Source: Chloroflexota bacterium (GTDB lineage Bacteria > Chloroflexota > Limnocylindria > Limnocylindrales > CSP1-4). Taken from it: a stretch of DNA of 64,000 bases. The position numbers were made by a program, and so were the translations under genes. Positions 16,401 through 23,518 of the stretch are shown here, one piece after another. How positions within the stretch are numbered: the stretch's first letter is position 1; each line of letters opens with the position of its first letter. The notes below the pieces were generated by a model that saw nothing but the letters and a program-made list of their open reading frames with translations, had not been told where the DNA came from and ran no database searches. The stretch spans positions 1 to 64,000 of the forward strand of contig CAKKPP010000029.1 in assembly GCA_919901745.1 (NCBI GenBank). The letters are read 5' to 3'.

Positions 16401-16660
16401 ACGAGATCCTCGAACGTGCCCGCCGGGTGGGCCTGCGGGTCCTCGAGGCCCAGGCCCTGCGCCAGCGGGGACTCATCGACGCACGTGAGGTGGATCTGGC
16501 CGCCAGCCTCTCCGCCTTCGAAGAGATGGGCGCAGCCCGTTATGCAGCTCGCCTGCGCGTCGAGCTCGGCATGCTCATCGGCGACTCGGCATCGGTGCTG
16601 ACCGGCCGGCGTCAGCTGGCCGCACTCGGCGAGGGGGACCTCCTCGGACCGGGCGGTTAG
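13448..16660 (+). CDS. Class III nucleotide cyclase fused to an AAA-type ATPase and TPR-like region
   Basis: 1070 residues, a signal-transduction giant. Residues 5-170 are a class III cyclase homology domain: LFGDVVGSTSLGEG supplies the first metal Asp, EKFIGDAAMAIFG the substrate-specifying Lys and second metal Asp, and GLNTGEVVAS a later motif. A Walker A (APAGTGKSRL, about 220) and Walker B (LLLLIEDLHW, about 345) mark the ATPase. From about 600 to the end it is helical and TPR-like. Such CyaA-AAA-TPR proteins are common in Actinobacteria and Chloroflexota; their ligand is unknown. Cytosolic; no membrane segment. The cyclase seems active, though GDG is GDA here. Confidence 0.9.
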   Translation: MAEERRLVTVLFGDVVGSTSLGEGLDPEDMRRLLGRFYEIAREVVSEHEGTLEKFIGDAAMAIFGLPIAHDDDARRALDAALALREQVRDDPALGDRLPIRIGLNTGEVVASRDPARSDFIVTGDPVNVAARLQQAAEPWQILASDRTASADHGAHEFGAAIDLELKGKGATVRARPLLGRSTAERRHTALVGREADLAHLDLIARRAFNERRPYLVSLIAPAGTGKSRLVEEFLARLEGIADDVQVAIAQCLPYGQRLTYWPMRALLDSLVGLPEETSPESTRFAIREWLTQAGAERPAESAALLAATIGVSDADARDRAPLFAAWREALELAAARRPLLLLIEDLHWSSESLLDLIEYLLQPRSDSPMLMLALMRPELLERRPAWGGGRRNHVSLALEPLDEGSIRQLVEGLLEEPAPELVPLVVSRSEGNPFFAGEIVRSLLERGVDLRDSTALADAAERLPDTVQATVLARLDSLDPVPRRLLQLGSVFGRSFSAEGVRAIEASSADLADAVEQLIERELLRPTGRGELTYRHIIIRDVAYGTLTRSDRAALHAAAGRWLERRAIDREDELAELVAFHYREAAVLASSYDGVDPGLRSSAVHWLRRAAEVAAGGRGMAEAAGHLRAAIDLALPAEQPPIHQRLGEVLASGDASVEAYARAWQLGRDRGLPPDFLLENLSRHLMVLCRWFASVGQQAGEEEIARLIAVGESWLPEAGPRARATFLIALSFKPFWLRQSSVRPVTEADVEEARAHVREGLALAEEIDDPQLISAALDAEVGTYQSADWRLAVKLSRRRMQLGDRLPLEERLDALQVIAWASALLGDLPEAIGASDAAISLLLPGQSEPFATAAASWSAYAHALRGEWDPTRTSVEDLMQRWIHTGRPAASYALQGVLSGIDWARNRGDEQSLERWRSVAESIVGQFSPEHPVAAISAIVTLDLDGCADIVVRHERYPDRAHYVEHALAVCADRRHPVPQPALDEILERARRVGLRVLEAQALRQRGLIDAREVDLAASLSAFEEMGAARYAARLRVELGMLIGDSASVLTGRRQLAALGEGDLLGPGG

Positions 16661-16819
16661 CGCCGGACGCGTTGGCGGCGAGACCGGGGAGCGGCTCACT
16701 GACGGGATGTCGAGACACTTCCTCCAGGTCGCTCCCCGGGCCTTTGTCCGAATCCGGCGCACGGCCCGTTATCCCATGCAGACGACGGATGCTCCCTCTG
16801 GTAGCCGTCGAGGAGGACG

Positions 16820-17395
16820 ATGGACGAACCGGCGGTGCTCACTGGCGAGCTCGAGGCTCCGATCGAGGACGTGGACGAGCAGCTGGCGCTCGCCGCTCGG
16901 TCCGATCCGAACGCCTTCGGCCAGCTCTATCGCCGGCATCGGCTGGCCGTGTTCCGGTACCTGCGGGCCCGCACGACGACCGCCGACGCCGCGGAAGAGT
17001 TGACGGCCGTCACGTTCGAGCGGGCCCTGGCGGCCATGCCTCGATATCGAGCAAGTGGCGGCGGCGTGCTGGCGTGGCTCTTCCGGATCGCCCGAAATGC
17101 CGCCATCGATTCCGGCCGGCGCAGGTCGACCACGCCCGTCTTCGAGGATGTCGAGGACCGGCGAGCGACGATCGCGCCGGAGCGCGTGGCCCTGGAGAAC
17201 GAGGAACGATCGACCCTCGTGGCGGCCATCGATCGGCTTACGCCCATGCAGCGTGAGGCGATCCACCTGCGCTACGCCGCCCGGCTGACCGCGGGCGAGA
17301 TCGGTGCCGTCATCGGAAAGAGCGATCAGGCGACGCAGAAGCTTCTCAGCCGTGCCCTCGCGACCATCAGGGAGAACTACCGTGTCGACGACTGA
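16820..17395 (+). CDS. ECF-type RNA polymerase sigma factor
   Basis: 191 residues with a strong GAGGAGG site before the ATG. Region 2: YRRHRLAVFRYLRARTTTAD, AAEELTAVTFERALAAMPRY and GGVLAWLFRIARNAAIDSGR. Region 4: TLVAAIDRLTPMQREAIHLR, YAARLTAGEIGAVIGKSDQA, and TQKLLSRALATIRENY. It directs RNA polymerase to a small regulon. The next gene, coding a membrane-anchored protein, overlaps by 14 nt and is the likely anti-sigma partner. Confidence 0.92.
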   Translation: MDEPAVLTGELEAPIEDVDEQLALAARSDPNAFGQLYRRHRLAVFRYLRARTTTADAAEELTAVTFERALAAMPRYRASGGGVLAWLFRIARNAAIDSGRRRSTTPVFEDVEDRRATIAPERVALENEERSTLVAAIDRLTPMQREAIHLRYAARLTAGEIGAVIGKSDQATQKLLSRALATIRENYRVDD

Positions 17396-18419
17396 CGATC
17401 GGCTCGAGACGAGCCTCTTCGATCTCTTTGCCGTCCAGCCGCACGCCGCGGCCCTTGGCCGTCTGGACGAGCGAATCGATCGTCGTCTCCGGTCATGGAC
17501 TCCGCGATCGGCCGGCGCTGCTCGCGTGGCCCGCCTCCGACCCGGGCGTCGGGCGGGAGTCATCGGCCTGCTGGCGGCCGCCTTCGTGATCGCCGGCGCC
17601 AACGGTAGCCTCAAGGGCCTCTACTTCTTCCTGGCCGGCCCATTCGACACGCCCTGGCACCGCGGGGTCGAGGTGAACCAGTCCCAACTGGTCGATGGCT
17701 ACCGGGTGACCATCGATCGGGCATACGCGGACGCGACGAGCCTGGCGCTCGCGATCTCCGTCGTCGATGAGCTCGAACGCCCCGGCACGACGCAGATCGA
17801 GGCGTTCTCGACGATCGTCACCGACGAGGCCGGCGAGTATTCAAGTGGCTGGGGCGCGGTCTCGAGCCCGGACGGTGCCTTTGCAGCCGTCAACGTCGCC
17901 TGGAAGACGCCTGCCGTGCTGCCGCTGCCCTCCGGAACGCGCACGATCCATGTGGAGCTTCCGTTCATCCGGGTCCGCGACGACTCGATCCCGCCGCCCA
18001 ACGCCGACGAGGTTGGCTGGGATCCGTGGCACCGGGTCGCCGGCCCGTGGACCTTCGACTTCGAGATCGACGTGGATGGTGGTACGACGATCACGCCCGA
18101 CATCGTGACCGAGGTCGACGGGCTGGCCGTGCGCGTGACACGGGTGATCGCTGCGTCGAGCGTCGTCCGGGTGGAAATGCAGGTCGAGGGCGGCCAGCCC
18201 GGCGATCAGTGGTGGCCGTACGGCAAGATCGAGATCCGCCACCGCGGCGAGGTCCTGTCCGTCGTGACCCAGTCACTCAAGGACGACGGATCGGCCGTCC
18301 TGATGACGGATGGCGGCGTCAGCGACGCGTCCGGCGCGTGGACCATCACGATCAATGAGGTCGAGCGTGGCGACACCCGGCTCGTCGGCCCATGGGTCCT
18401 GCGCTTCGACGCCCCGTAG
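17382..18419 (+). CDS. Membrane-anchored protein, probable anti-sigma/signal partner (DUF4179-like)
   Basis: 345 residues from a GTG inside the end of the sigma gene. Cytoplasmic N-terminus (about 1-55), one membrane helix near 60-78 (AGVIGLLAAAFVIAGA), then a beta-rich extracellular region with repeated strand patterns (VDGYRVTIDRAYADATSLAL, GTRTIHVELPFIRVRDDS, TWTFDFEIDVDGG). This matches sigma-coupled DUF4179-type proteins in which the N-terminus could hold the sigma factor and the exterior senses an unknown cue. The short N-terminus lacks an obvious zinc-type anti-sigma motif, so the role is inference from gene order. Confidence 0.65.
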   Translation: MSTTDDRLETSLFDLFAVQPHAAALGRLDERIDRRLRSWTPRSAGAARVARLRPGRRAGVIGLLAAAFVIAGANGSLKGLYFFLAGPFDTPWHRGVEVNQSQLVDGYRVTIDRAYADATSLALAISVVDELERPGTTQIEAFSTIVTDEAGEYSSGWGAVSSPDGAFAAVNVAWKTPAVLPLPSGTRTIHVELPFIRVRDDSIPPPNADEVGWDPWHRVAGPWTFDFEIDVDGGTTITPDIVTEVDGLAVRVTRVIAASSVVRVEMQVEGGQPGDQWWPYGKIEIRHRGEVLSVVTQSLKDDGSAVLMTDGGVSDASGAWTITINEVERGDTRLVGPWVLRFDAP

Positions 18420-18435
18420 CGGATCAGCGGCGGCC

Positions 18436-20154
18436 TCAGGCGAACAACTCCCGGTCGCGGATCTTGACCGGCGCCGTGTAGTCGTCCAGCCACCACGGAT
18501 CCTCGCCGGCGAGCGGCGGTTCCCTGAGGCGGAGGGCCGTGACCGCGGTCTCGGCCTGGAGCTGGCGGACGCGGAAATGGTAGTGATCGAACAGCCGGAT
18601 CGCCTCGACCGTGTAGGCGACGGCCACGCGCCGATCGCGGATCCGGATCAGGTTCTCTCCGTTCTTGCCGTCGGCGGGCCCCGAGAAGTTGTATGAGCCG
18701 GTATAGACCCGTGCCGTGGGCCGATCGAAGTCGATCACGACGAACTTGTGGTGCATCCGGGTCCCGACGGAGCCGGCCAGGCCGGTCGGCTCGGACTTGA
18801 ACGGCTCGGGAACGTTCTTCACCAGCGCCTCGGGCCGCACCGGGGCGATATTGCCGTTCGGGAGCTGGAGGTCGAGGCCACCGATCTGCCGGTCGGCCAT
18901 CCCGTAGACGAAGATGTTCGGGTCCGCGGTCACCCGCTTCACGGCATCGCGGACCGGGCCGGTCGTCTGGTGGAGGAACGCCAGCGAGTAGAACACGCTC
19001 GAGGTCGCGCGCCCGATGTCGTCGGCCACCGAGCCCAGGCGGGCACTGGCCGCGGCATGCGGCGAGAAGGACACACGGGCATCGAGGTCTCCCAGCCCGA
19101 GATCCCGCCAGCGCGTCGACTCGGTCGTCCCGAAGCCGACCACCGAGTTGTGCCGCCAGTACCCGTCGAAGGCGACGCGGAACACCCGGGCCGCGCGCTC
19201 CCCGCGCAGGATCAGCGCGTTGTTCGCCTGGATATAGAGCCCGCGCCACGTGAAGTTCGTCGAGCCGCAGACCACGGCGCGAACGGCGGCGCCCTCGGCC
19301 ACGATCGTCTTGTTGTGCTGGAGGTTGCTCATGTGGTGGCGCTTGACGTTCACGGCGCCGGCCGAAGCGGCGAGCCGCGTGGCGGCCTGCGTCTCGGCCG
19401 AGTGCGGGTCGCCGTGAGCGGCACTGTCGTCGATGACGATCCGCAGCCGCGTTCCGAGCTGCTCGAGGCGACCGACGATTTCCGGCTCGTTGAGGTCGTA
19501 GGCGACGACGCAGACCTTGGCCGTCGGGTCGGAGACGGCCTGGTCGAGGACTTCGAGGATCGCACTCCGTGCCTCGAACCCCATCCAGGCAAGGGCGTCC
19601 TCCGTCTTCGGGTGCGTGGGCAGGAACGTCAGGCCGTCGTCGGCCTTCTCGGGCAGGAGCGTCGAGATCGGTCCCGCGGAGACGTAGCGATCGACGAATG
19701 CCTGGGACGAGACGAAGCCGCGCGCGAAGGCGATGTTGAGGACCCCCGGGTACGTCTCGCGGCGGAGTTCGAGTCCGGCTTCCTGGGGATCCCCCCACGT
19801 GATCGTCCGCGTGGCATCCATGAATGCCGGCCGGACCCGGTAGCGGTACTCGCCGTTCCGCTCGGGATCGAAGGGAAAGTGGACCCAGCGGAATTTCTGG
19901 ATCGGCGCGAAGAGGCTCGAGTTGGGATTCGTCCCGACATTAGCGGGTGGCGTCGCAAAGGTGATCCGGTTCCGGAGCGCCAGGAACTTCACGTTGCCGG
20001 GCGGCAGGTACTCGATGGAGAACCCGACGAAGTCGGCCGGAGGCCGCCCCACCTTCCAGTCCATCGCGAGGAGGACCATCCCCTCGCCCCGATGAACCTT
20101 CAGGCTGAACGGCGCTGCGGCGTTGGTCCCCAGAACCTCGATCTCGCCGGACAT
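18436..20154 (-). CDS. Phospholipase D-superfamily (HKD) protein
   Basis: 572 residues with two HKD half-sites: HNKTIVAEGAAVRAVVCGST followed by NFTWRG, and HHKFVVIDFDRPTARVYTGS followed by YNFSGPADGKNGEN. Both keep His, Lys and the trailing Asn. Before the first there is an N-terminal 170-residue domain of unknown fold, and FVDRYVSAGPISTLLPEKAD linking to a region mentioning QAVSDPTAKVCVVAYDLNEP. No signal peptide. PLD-fold proteins include lipases, nucleases and bacterial immunity effectors; I cannot assign substrate. Confidence 0.88.
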   Translation of the reverse strand: MSGEIEVLGTNAAAPFSLKVHRGEGMVLLAMDWKVGRPPADFVGFSIEYLPPGNVKFLALRNRITFATPPANVGTNPNSSLFAPIQKFRWVHFPFDPERNGEYRYRVRPAFMDATRTITWGDPQEAGLELRRETYPGVLNIAFARGFVSSQAFVDRYVSAGPISTLLPEKADDGLTFLPTHPKTEDALAWMGFEARSAILEVLDQAVSDPTAKVCVVAYDLNEPEIVGRLEQLGTRLRIVIDDSAAHGDPHSAETQAATRLAASAGAVNVKRHHMSNLQHNKTIVAEGAAVRAVVCGSTNFTWRGLYIQANNALILRGERAARVFRVAFDGYWRHNSVVGFGTTESTRWRDLGLGDLDARVSFSPHAAASARLGSVADDIGRATSSVFYSLAFLHQTTGPVRDAVKRVTADPNIFVYGMADRQIGGLDLQLPNGNIAPVRPEALVKNVPEPFKSEPTGLAGSVGTRMHHKFVVIDFDRPTARVYTGSYNFSGPADGKNGENLIRIRDRRVAVAYTVEAIRLFDHYHFRVRQLQAETAVTALRLREPPLAGEDPWWLDDYTAPVKIRDRELFA

Positions 20155-20178
20155 GACGTTACCCTCGCTTGCGCTGCC

Positions 20179-21111
20179 TCAGGACATGATGTTGTGGTTC
20201 AGGCGGAAGACGTTGTCGGGATCCCAGGCCCGCTTGAGCGCCGCGAGGCGAGCGAGTTTCGCGTCGCCGTAGATCGCCCGTGTCTCTTCCGGTCCCGACT
20301 CGGAGATCTCGTTGACGTAGCGGCCCGTCACGGCCTCCGGCTCGACGATCGCCATCGCCCGCCGGACCCAGTCACGCTGCGTCTCGTCGAGGGCTGGATC
20401 GTCCCACTCGGTGTCGGCGCTCATCCCGTACCGCGCGTCCCGCCCCGTGAAGGCCATGGCGTCGTCCGACACACGGCCGATGGCGCCACCCTGGACGGTC
20501 ACCGCGAACGAAGTCCCGCTTGAGGCCGTGGACGCGTGCTCGACGAGCGCGTCGAGGGACTCCGGGCTCGCCCGCACCACTCGGCCGTCCGCGGTGACGA
20601 GCTCGACCGCCCGAAGGTTGTCGATCGTCAGGCCGAAGTGCCGCTGGAGCCGGCCCATTCCGCCGCCGAGCGTCAGCCCACCGACCCCCGTGTGACCGAT
20701 CACGCCGACCGGGCAGACCAGGCCGTGCGCCTGCGCGGCGACGTCAAGCTCGCCGAGGAGCGCACCGCCGTTCGCGCGCGCGATGCGCCGCTCGGGGTCG
20801 ACGGTCACCCCGCGGAGCCCCGAGAGGTCGATGACCAGCCCGCCGTCGGTGGTCGAGTGCCCCGCGGCGCTGTGAGCGCCGGAGCGGACGGCGATCTCGA
20901 GGTCGCGCTCCCGCCCGAACCGGACCGCCGCCGCGACGTCCTCAACGCCGGTCGGCCGGACCAGCACCGCCGGTCGCCTGTCGAACACCGCGTTCCAGAC
21001 GCGACGGGCGTCGTCGTAGACGTCGTCTCCGGGCGTGATGACATCGCCACGGAATGTCTCGCGGAGACGATCGAGGTGTTCGGGTGAGGGCGCCACCAGC
21101 GATTCAGCCAT
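20179..21111 (-). CDS. FAD-binding oxidoreductase (BBE/GlcD-like) with a large internal deletion
   Basis: 310 residues, while family members are 450-480. The N-terminal half is complete: RPTGVEDVAAAVRFGRERDL, IAVRSGAHSAAGHSTTDGGL, CPVGVIGHTGVGGLTLGGGM and RLQRHFGLTIDNLRAVELVT. Immediately after GRVVRAS comes PESLDALVEHASTASSGTSF, which in relatives lies about 170 residues further on; the BBE-like C-terminus (AKLARLAALKRAWDPDNVFR) is intact. Thus the substrate-side domain is removed in frame. The FAD-linking His (GAHSAAGH) is kept. Probably FAD-binding but catalytically altered, or a decaying gene; AAGGGAGG precedes the ATG. Confidence 0.8.
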   Translation of the reverse strand: MAESLVAPSPEHLDRLRETFRGDVITPGDDVYDDARRVWNAVFDRRPAVLVRPTGVEDVAAAVRFGRERDLEIAVRSGAHSAAGHSTTDGGLVIDLSGLRGVTVDPERRIARANGGALLGELDVAAQAHGLVCPVGVIGHTGVGGLTLGGGMGRLQRHFGLTIDNLRAVELVTADGRVVRASPESLDALVEHASTASSGTSFAVTVQGGAIGRVSDDAMAFTGRDARYGMSADTEWDDPALDETQRDWVRRAMAIVEPEAVTGRYVNEISESGPEETRAIYGDAKLARLAALKRAWDPDNVFRLNHNIMS

Positions 21112-21166
21112 GACCTTCGGCCTCCCTTTCGTCGTCTCGCCACTGGCGGCGAACACACTCACCGGC

Positions 21167-21304
21167 TCAGGCGACCGGGACCCGCCCGACTTCGACGGTC
21201 ATGGCAGCAAGGGCAGCGGTCGCCGCACCGAAGGCCGCCAACCAGAGCAGGTCGATGGCGTCGAAGACGCCGATGACCTTGTGGGCTCCTGGGGTCGGTG
21301 TCAC
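21167..21304 (-). CDS. 45-residue single-helix membrane protein coupled to vapC
   Basis: VTPTPGAHKVIGVFDAIDLL followed by WLAAFGAATAALAAMTVEVG and RVPVA. The GTG start overlaps the vapC stop (GTGA), so translation is coupled. One hydrophobic helix spans about 17-36. Unrecognised; either a new small partner of the toxin module or the remains of an unrelated gene end. Confidence 0.5.
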   Translation of the reverse strand: MTPTPGAHKVIGVFDAIDLLWLAAFGAATAALAAMTVEVGRVPVA

Positions 21305-21717
21305 AGGTTCGCGCCGCCTGGCGCAGGCCGACCTGGGCCCGGCGCATGGACGGCAAGACCCGCCGCGAGAGCCGCGACTGCCTGACGCCCGTCGTACGTT
21401 ACAAATCCATCGACCTCATCGCCGAGTCGCAGGGCGGAAGCGATGTGGATGGCATCGAGTGCACGCAGTCCGGTGCCACCCGTCGCGCCGGCGACATGCG
21501 CAAGGTCGGCGTCCAATTCGACGAACGCGAGCAGTGCGAAGACGGGTTGAGGATCCGCGTCGGGATTCGCCCGCGCCACCGCCTTCGTGACCTCTACGAT
21601 CGCCACCCTGCTCGACGCAACACGACGACCTCGCACCAGGTCCTGGAGGGATCGGGTCTCCGACTCCTCCACCACCAGCTTGGTGATCGCCGACGCATCG
21701 AGGTACAGGCTGTTCAA
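21301..21717 (-). CDS. vapC: VapC-family PIN-domain toxin
   Basis: 138 residues: MNSLYLDASAITKLVVEESE (D7), AIVEVTKAVARAN (E), GLRALDAIHIASALRLGDEV (acidic D positions) and GFVTYDGRQAVAALAAGLAV (terminal Asp). A complete PIN catalytic set. Co-transcribed with the upstream Phd-like antitoxin (4-nt overlap). A small membrane-protein ORF overlaps its stop codon. Confidence 0.9.
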   Translation of the reverse strand: MNSLYLDASAITKLVVEESETRSLQDLVRGRRVASSRVAIVEVTKAVARANPDADPQPVFALLAFVELDADLAHVAGATGGTGLRALDAIHIASALRLGDEVDGFVTYDGRQAVAALAAGLAVHAPGPGRPAPGGANL

Positions 21718-21995
21718 CGCGCGTCCCCCCGACGCTCGGCCAGCAGGGCTTCCGTGGCGGTCATGCCGGTCGTCACGGGCGTGGGTATCGGCAGCGCAGA
21801 CGTATCCTTCTTCATCGCGGGGGTGACCTTCCCCTCCTCCACCAGGCGCGCGAGCGTCGGACGCCGAGGCATCAGCGGGCCAAGATGCGCGACCGGTCGT
21901 CCGAATACGGTCACGTCGAATCCCTCACCGGAGTCGGCCCTCGCGAGGTAGTGCCGAAGTCGATGTCGCAGTTCGCGCATCCCGATCTGCTCCAT
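21714..21995 (-). CDS. Phd/YefM-type antitoxin
   Basis: 93 residues from MEQIGMRELRHRLRHYLARA (the Phd motif ...MRELR..L..YL) then DSGEGFDVTVFGRPVAHLGP. The C-terminal half (PTLARLVEEGKVTPAMKKD) should bind the PIN toxin. An alternative ATG three codons upstream exists at 22004. The 4-nt ATGA overlap with vapC fits a coupled pair. Confidence 0.85.
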   Translation of the reverse strand: MEQIGMRELRHRLRHYLARADSGEGFDVTVFGRPVAHLGPLMPRRPTLARLVEEGKVTPAMKKDTSALPIPTPVTTGMTATEALLAERRGDAR

Positions 21996-22111
21996 GTGAC
22001 ACACGGTAACACATTGTTCTTACCCCGAGGAGCGTCCGTCCGGATAGCGGCCTCTTCGTCGACGGCTCGATCGACGACGTCCAGCTGTACCGCGGGACGG
22101 CCGTTCCGAAT

Positions 22112-22165
22112 CTCGACCTCTGGTTCCAGTGGGCCGTGGGACCGGCAGGGCTCTGCCGGTCGTAG
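22112..22165 (+). repeat. 54-bp dispersed repeat, copy 2, with hairpin
   Basis: Nearly identical to 11105-11158. Here the hairpin CCGGCAG-GG-CTCTGCCGG is stronger. In the plus frame it ends a readable run, SGLFVDGSIDDVQLYRG, NLDLWFQWAVGPAGLCRS and TAG, reminiscent of the end of a LamG-like domain (DGSIDDVQLY). A gene-end remnant is likelier than a functional gene. Confidence 0.55.
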
Positions 22166-22247
22166 CCGGCTCGGCGCAAGACGAGCAAGCCAGTCGCGGG
22201 TCGCGGAGCCGGACCAGGACGCCGGGCCGACCCGCGAACTTGCCTCG

Positions 22248-22676
22248 TCAGCGAACGACGAGCGTGCCGGTCATGCCGGCCTGCGCGTGGCCCGACAGCG
22301 CGCACAGGAAGTCGTACCGACCGGGCTCAGCGGCCACCAGCGATCCCGCGACGGTCTCACCGGGTGACGCGAGCAGGCGGAAGCCCAGTTCGGGGATCGT
22401 GAGGTCGTGCTCGATCGTGCCTTCGTTGGTCAGGACGATGTTCACCGCCTCGCCGCCGCTGACGACGAGCTCGGACGGGTCGAACGCGAACTCGGTCGTC
22501 GTGACCGCCATCTCGACGGCACCGGGTTCGGGACTGGGCGCGGGTCCGACATCCGTGGACCCGCCCCCCCACATCGTGCGATGCATGTCCCCCATGGGAA
22601 ACCGGGGGCCCGCGGCGCAGCCGGCCAGGGCCACGGCGGTGAGGACCGCGAGGACCGGAAGAAGCCGGACTGCCAT
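22248..22676 (-). CDS. Cupredoxin-domain lipoprotein
   Basis: 142 residues. Lipobox AVALAGC at about 15-21 gives a lipid-anchored protein. The cupredoxin part (VTTTEFAFDPSELVVSGGEA onward) has a type-I copper set: H (GTIEHDL), then C, H and M in DFLCALSGHAQAGMTGTL. Probably an extracytoplasmic copper/electron-transfer protein. Start overlaps the stop of the upstream SHOCT-like gene (TGATG). Confidence 0.85.
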   Translation of the reverse strand: MAVRLLPVLAVLTAVALAGCAAGPRFPMGDMHRTMWGGGSTDVGPAPSPEPGAVEMAVTTTEFAFDPSELVVSGGEAVNIVLTNEGTIEHDLTIPELGFRLLASPGETVAGSLVAAEPGRYDFLCALSGHAQAGMTGTLVVR

Positions 22677-22927
22677 CAGCCGCGTCGCCGGAGCGCCTCC
22701 GTTCGCTGCTCGAACTCCTCGGTGTCGATCTCGCCCCTTGCGAATCGGCGGGCCAGGATCTCGGCAGGGTCGTCCTCTCGTCCCCCGCCCCTGCTTCGAC
22801 CATCGGTCCCCGTGACCCGGGCGACGAGCCACGCGATGAGCGCCACGACAAGGACCACGACGACCGCCCAGATCACCATCCAGAGGCCCATCGCGCCCCA
22901 GTCGGCGGCCCCGTGCCACTGCCACAT
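22676..22927 (-). CDS. Small membrane protein with C-terminal SHOCT-like domain
   Basis: 83 residues from MWQWHGAADWGAMGLWMVIW, with AGGAG before the ATG. One membrane helix (about 14-38, MVIWAVVVVLVVALIAWLVA). The tail DDPAEILARRFARGEIDTEE matches the SHOCT motif (P..IL..R.A.GEI....). These proteins accompany membrane or extracytoplasmic metal-handling systems; here it is coupled to a cupredoxin lipoprotein. Confidence 0.85.
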   Translation of the reverse strand: MWQWHGAADWGAMGLWMVIWAVVVVLVVALIAWLVARVTGTDGRSRGGGREDDPAEILARRFARGEIDTEEFEQRTEALRRRG

Positions 22928-23132
22928 CTCGCTGCTCCTCATGCCTGGGCGCGGTCGATCGCCATCGTTCATATACCCACGGGGAGCATCTGCAAGATCC
23001 GGGGTCCGTTGCGAGGGCCAACTGGCCCGTCTGGACGGTCGATTCGGCGGGGTGTTGACATTGGTGCGGCCCAAGGGTGCACAGTGACCGGTGGACCCGC
23101 GCTGGGCGCCCATGGATCAAGGAGGGTTCGTC

Positions 23133-23465
23133 ATGGCCGGCATTGTCAAGAAGAGCCTCGATCGCCCCGACGAGACGTACGAGTTCGTCCACGGACGCTC
23201 TGACGTTGTGCGCGTGGGGGACACGGAGGTCTGGCGCTCCGAGCTGGGCGCGGGCTGGAACTGGGACGAAGACCTGAAGCCCTATGCCGAGGGTGCCACG
23301 AGCTGTCCGATGACGCACCGCGAGTACGTGGTGGCCGGGCAGATCCGCTACCTCATGACCGACGGCTCCGAGGAGATCGGGTCACCGGGCGATTACCTCT
23401 TCATCGAACCCGGACACCGGGCCTGGGTCGTCGGCGATGAGACCTGCGTCCTGATCGACTGGTAG
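23133..23465 (+). CDS. Stand-alone cupin-fold protein
   Basis: 110 residues with a strong GGAGGG start site. The core GDTEVWRSELGAGWNWDEDL, AEGATSCPMTHREYVVAGQI, SPGDYLFIEPGHRAWVVGDE and CVLIDW is a cupin beta barrel. It is paralogous to the N-terminal domain of the cupin-cyclase fusion at 47885 (same KK(S/N)LD.PDE start and GH.AWVVGDE end). Metal-ligand His are H313-type in other cupins; here H69 (MTH) and H94 (GH) are candidates. No partner gene nearby. Confidence 0.75.
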   Translation: MAGIVKKSLDRPDETYEFVHGRSDVVRVGDTEVWRSELGAGWNWDEDLKPYAEGATSCPMTHREYVVAGQIRYLMTDGSEEIGSPGDYLFIEPGHRAWVVGDETCVLIDW

Positions 23466-23518
23466 AGCGCTCCCTCGGTAGAGCGTTCCCCGCGAACACA
23501 AGATCCACTGCTTGGCCG

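Noticed and set aside
13409-16762. Very long minus-strand open frame opposite the cyclase-ATPase gene
   Set aside because: It has low-complexity, shadow-like composition with no domain, and the plus strand encodes a recognisable cyclase and ATPase.
18748-20523. Long plus-strand frame opposite the phospholipase D-like gene
   Set aside because: HKD motifs lie on the minus strand and the plus frame has no domain signature.
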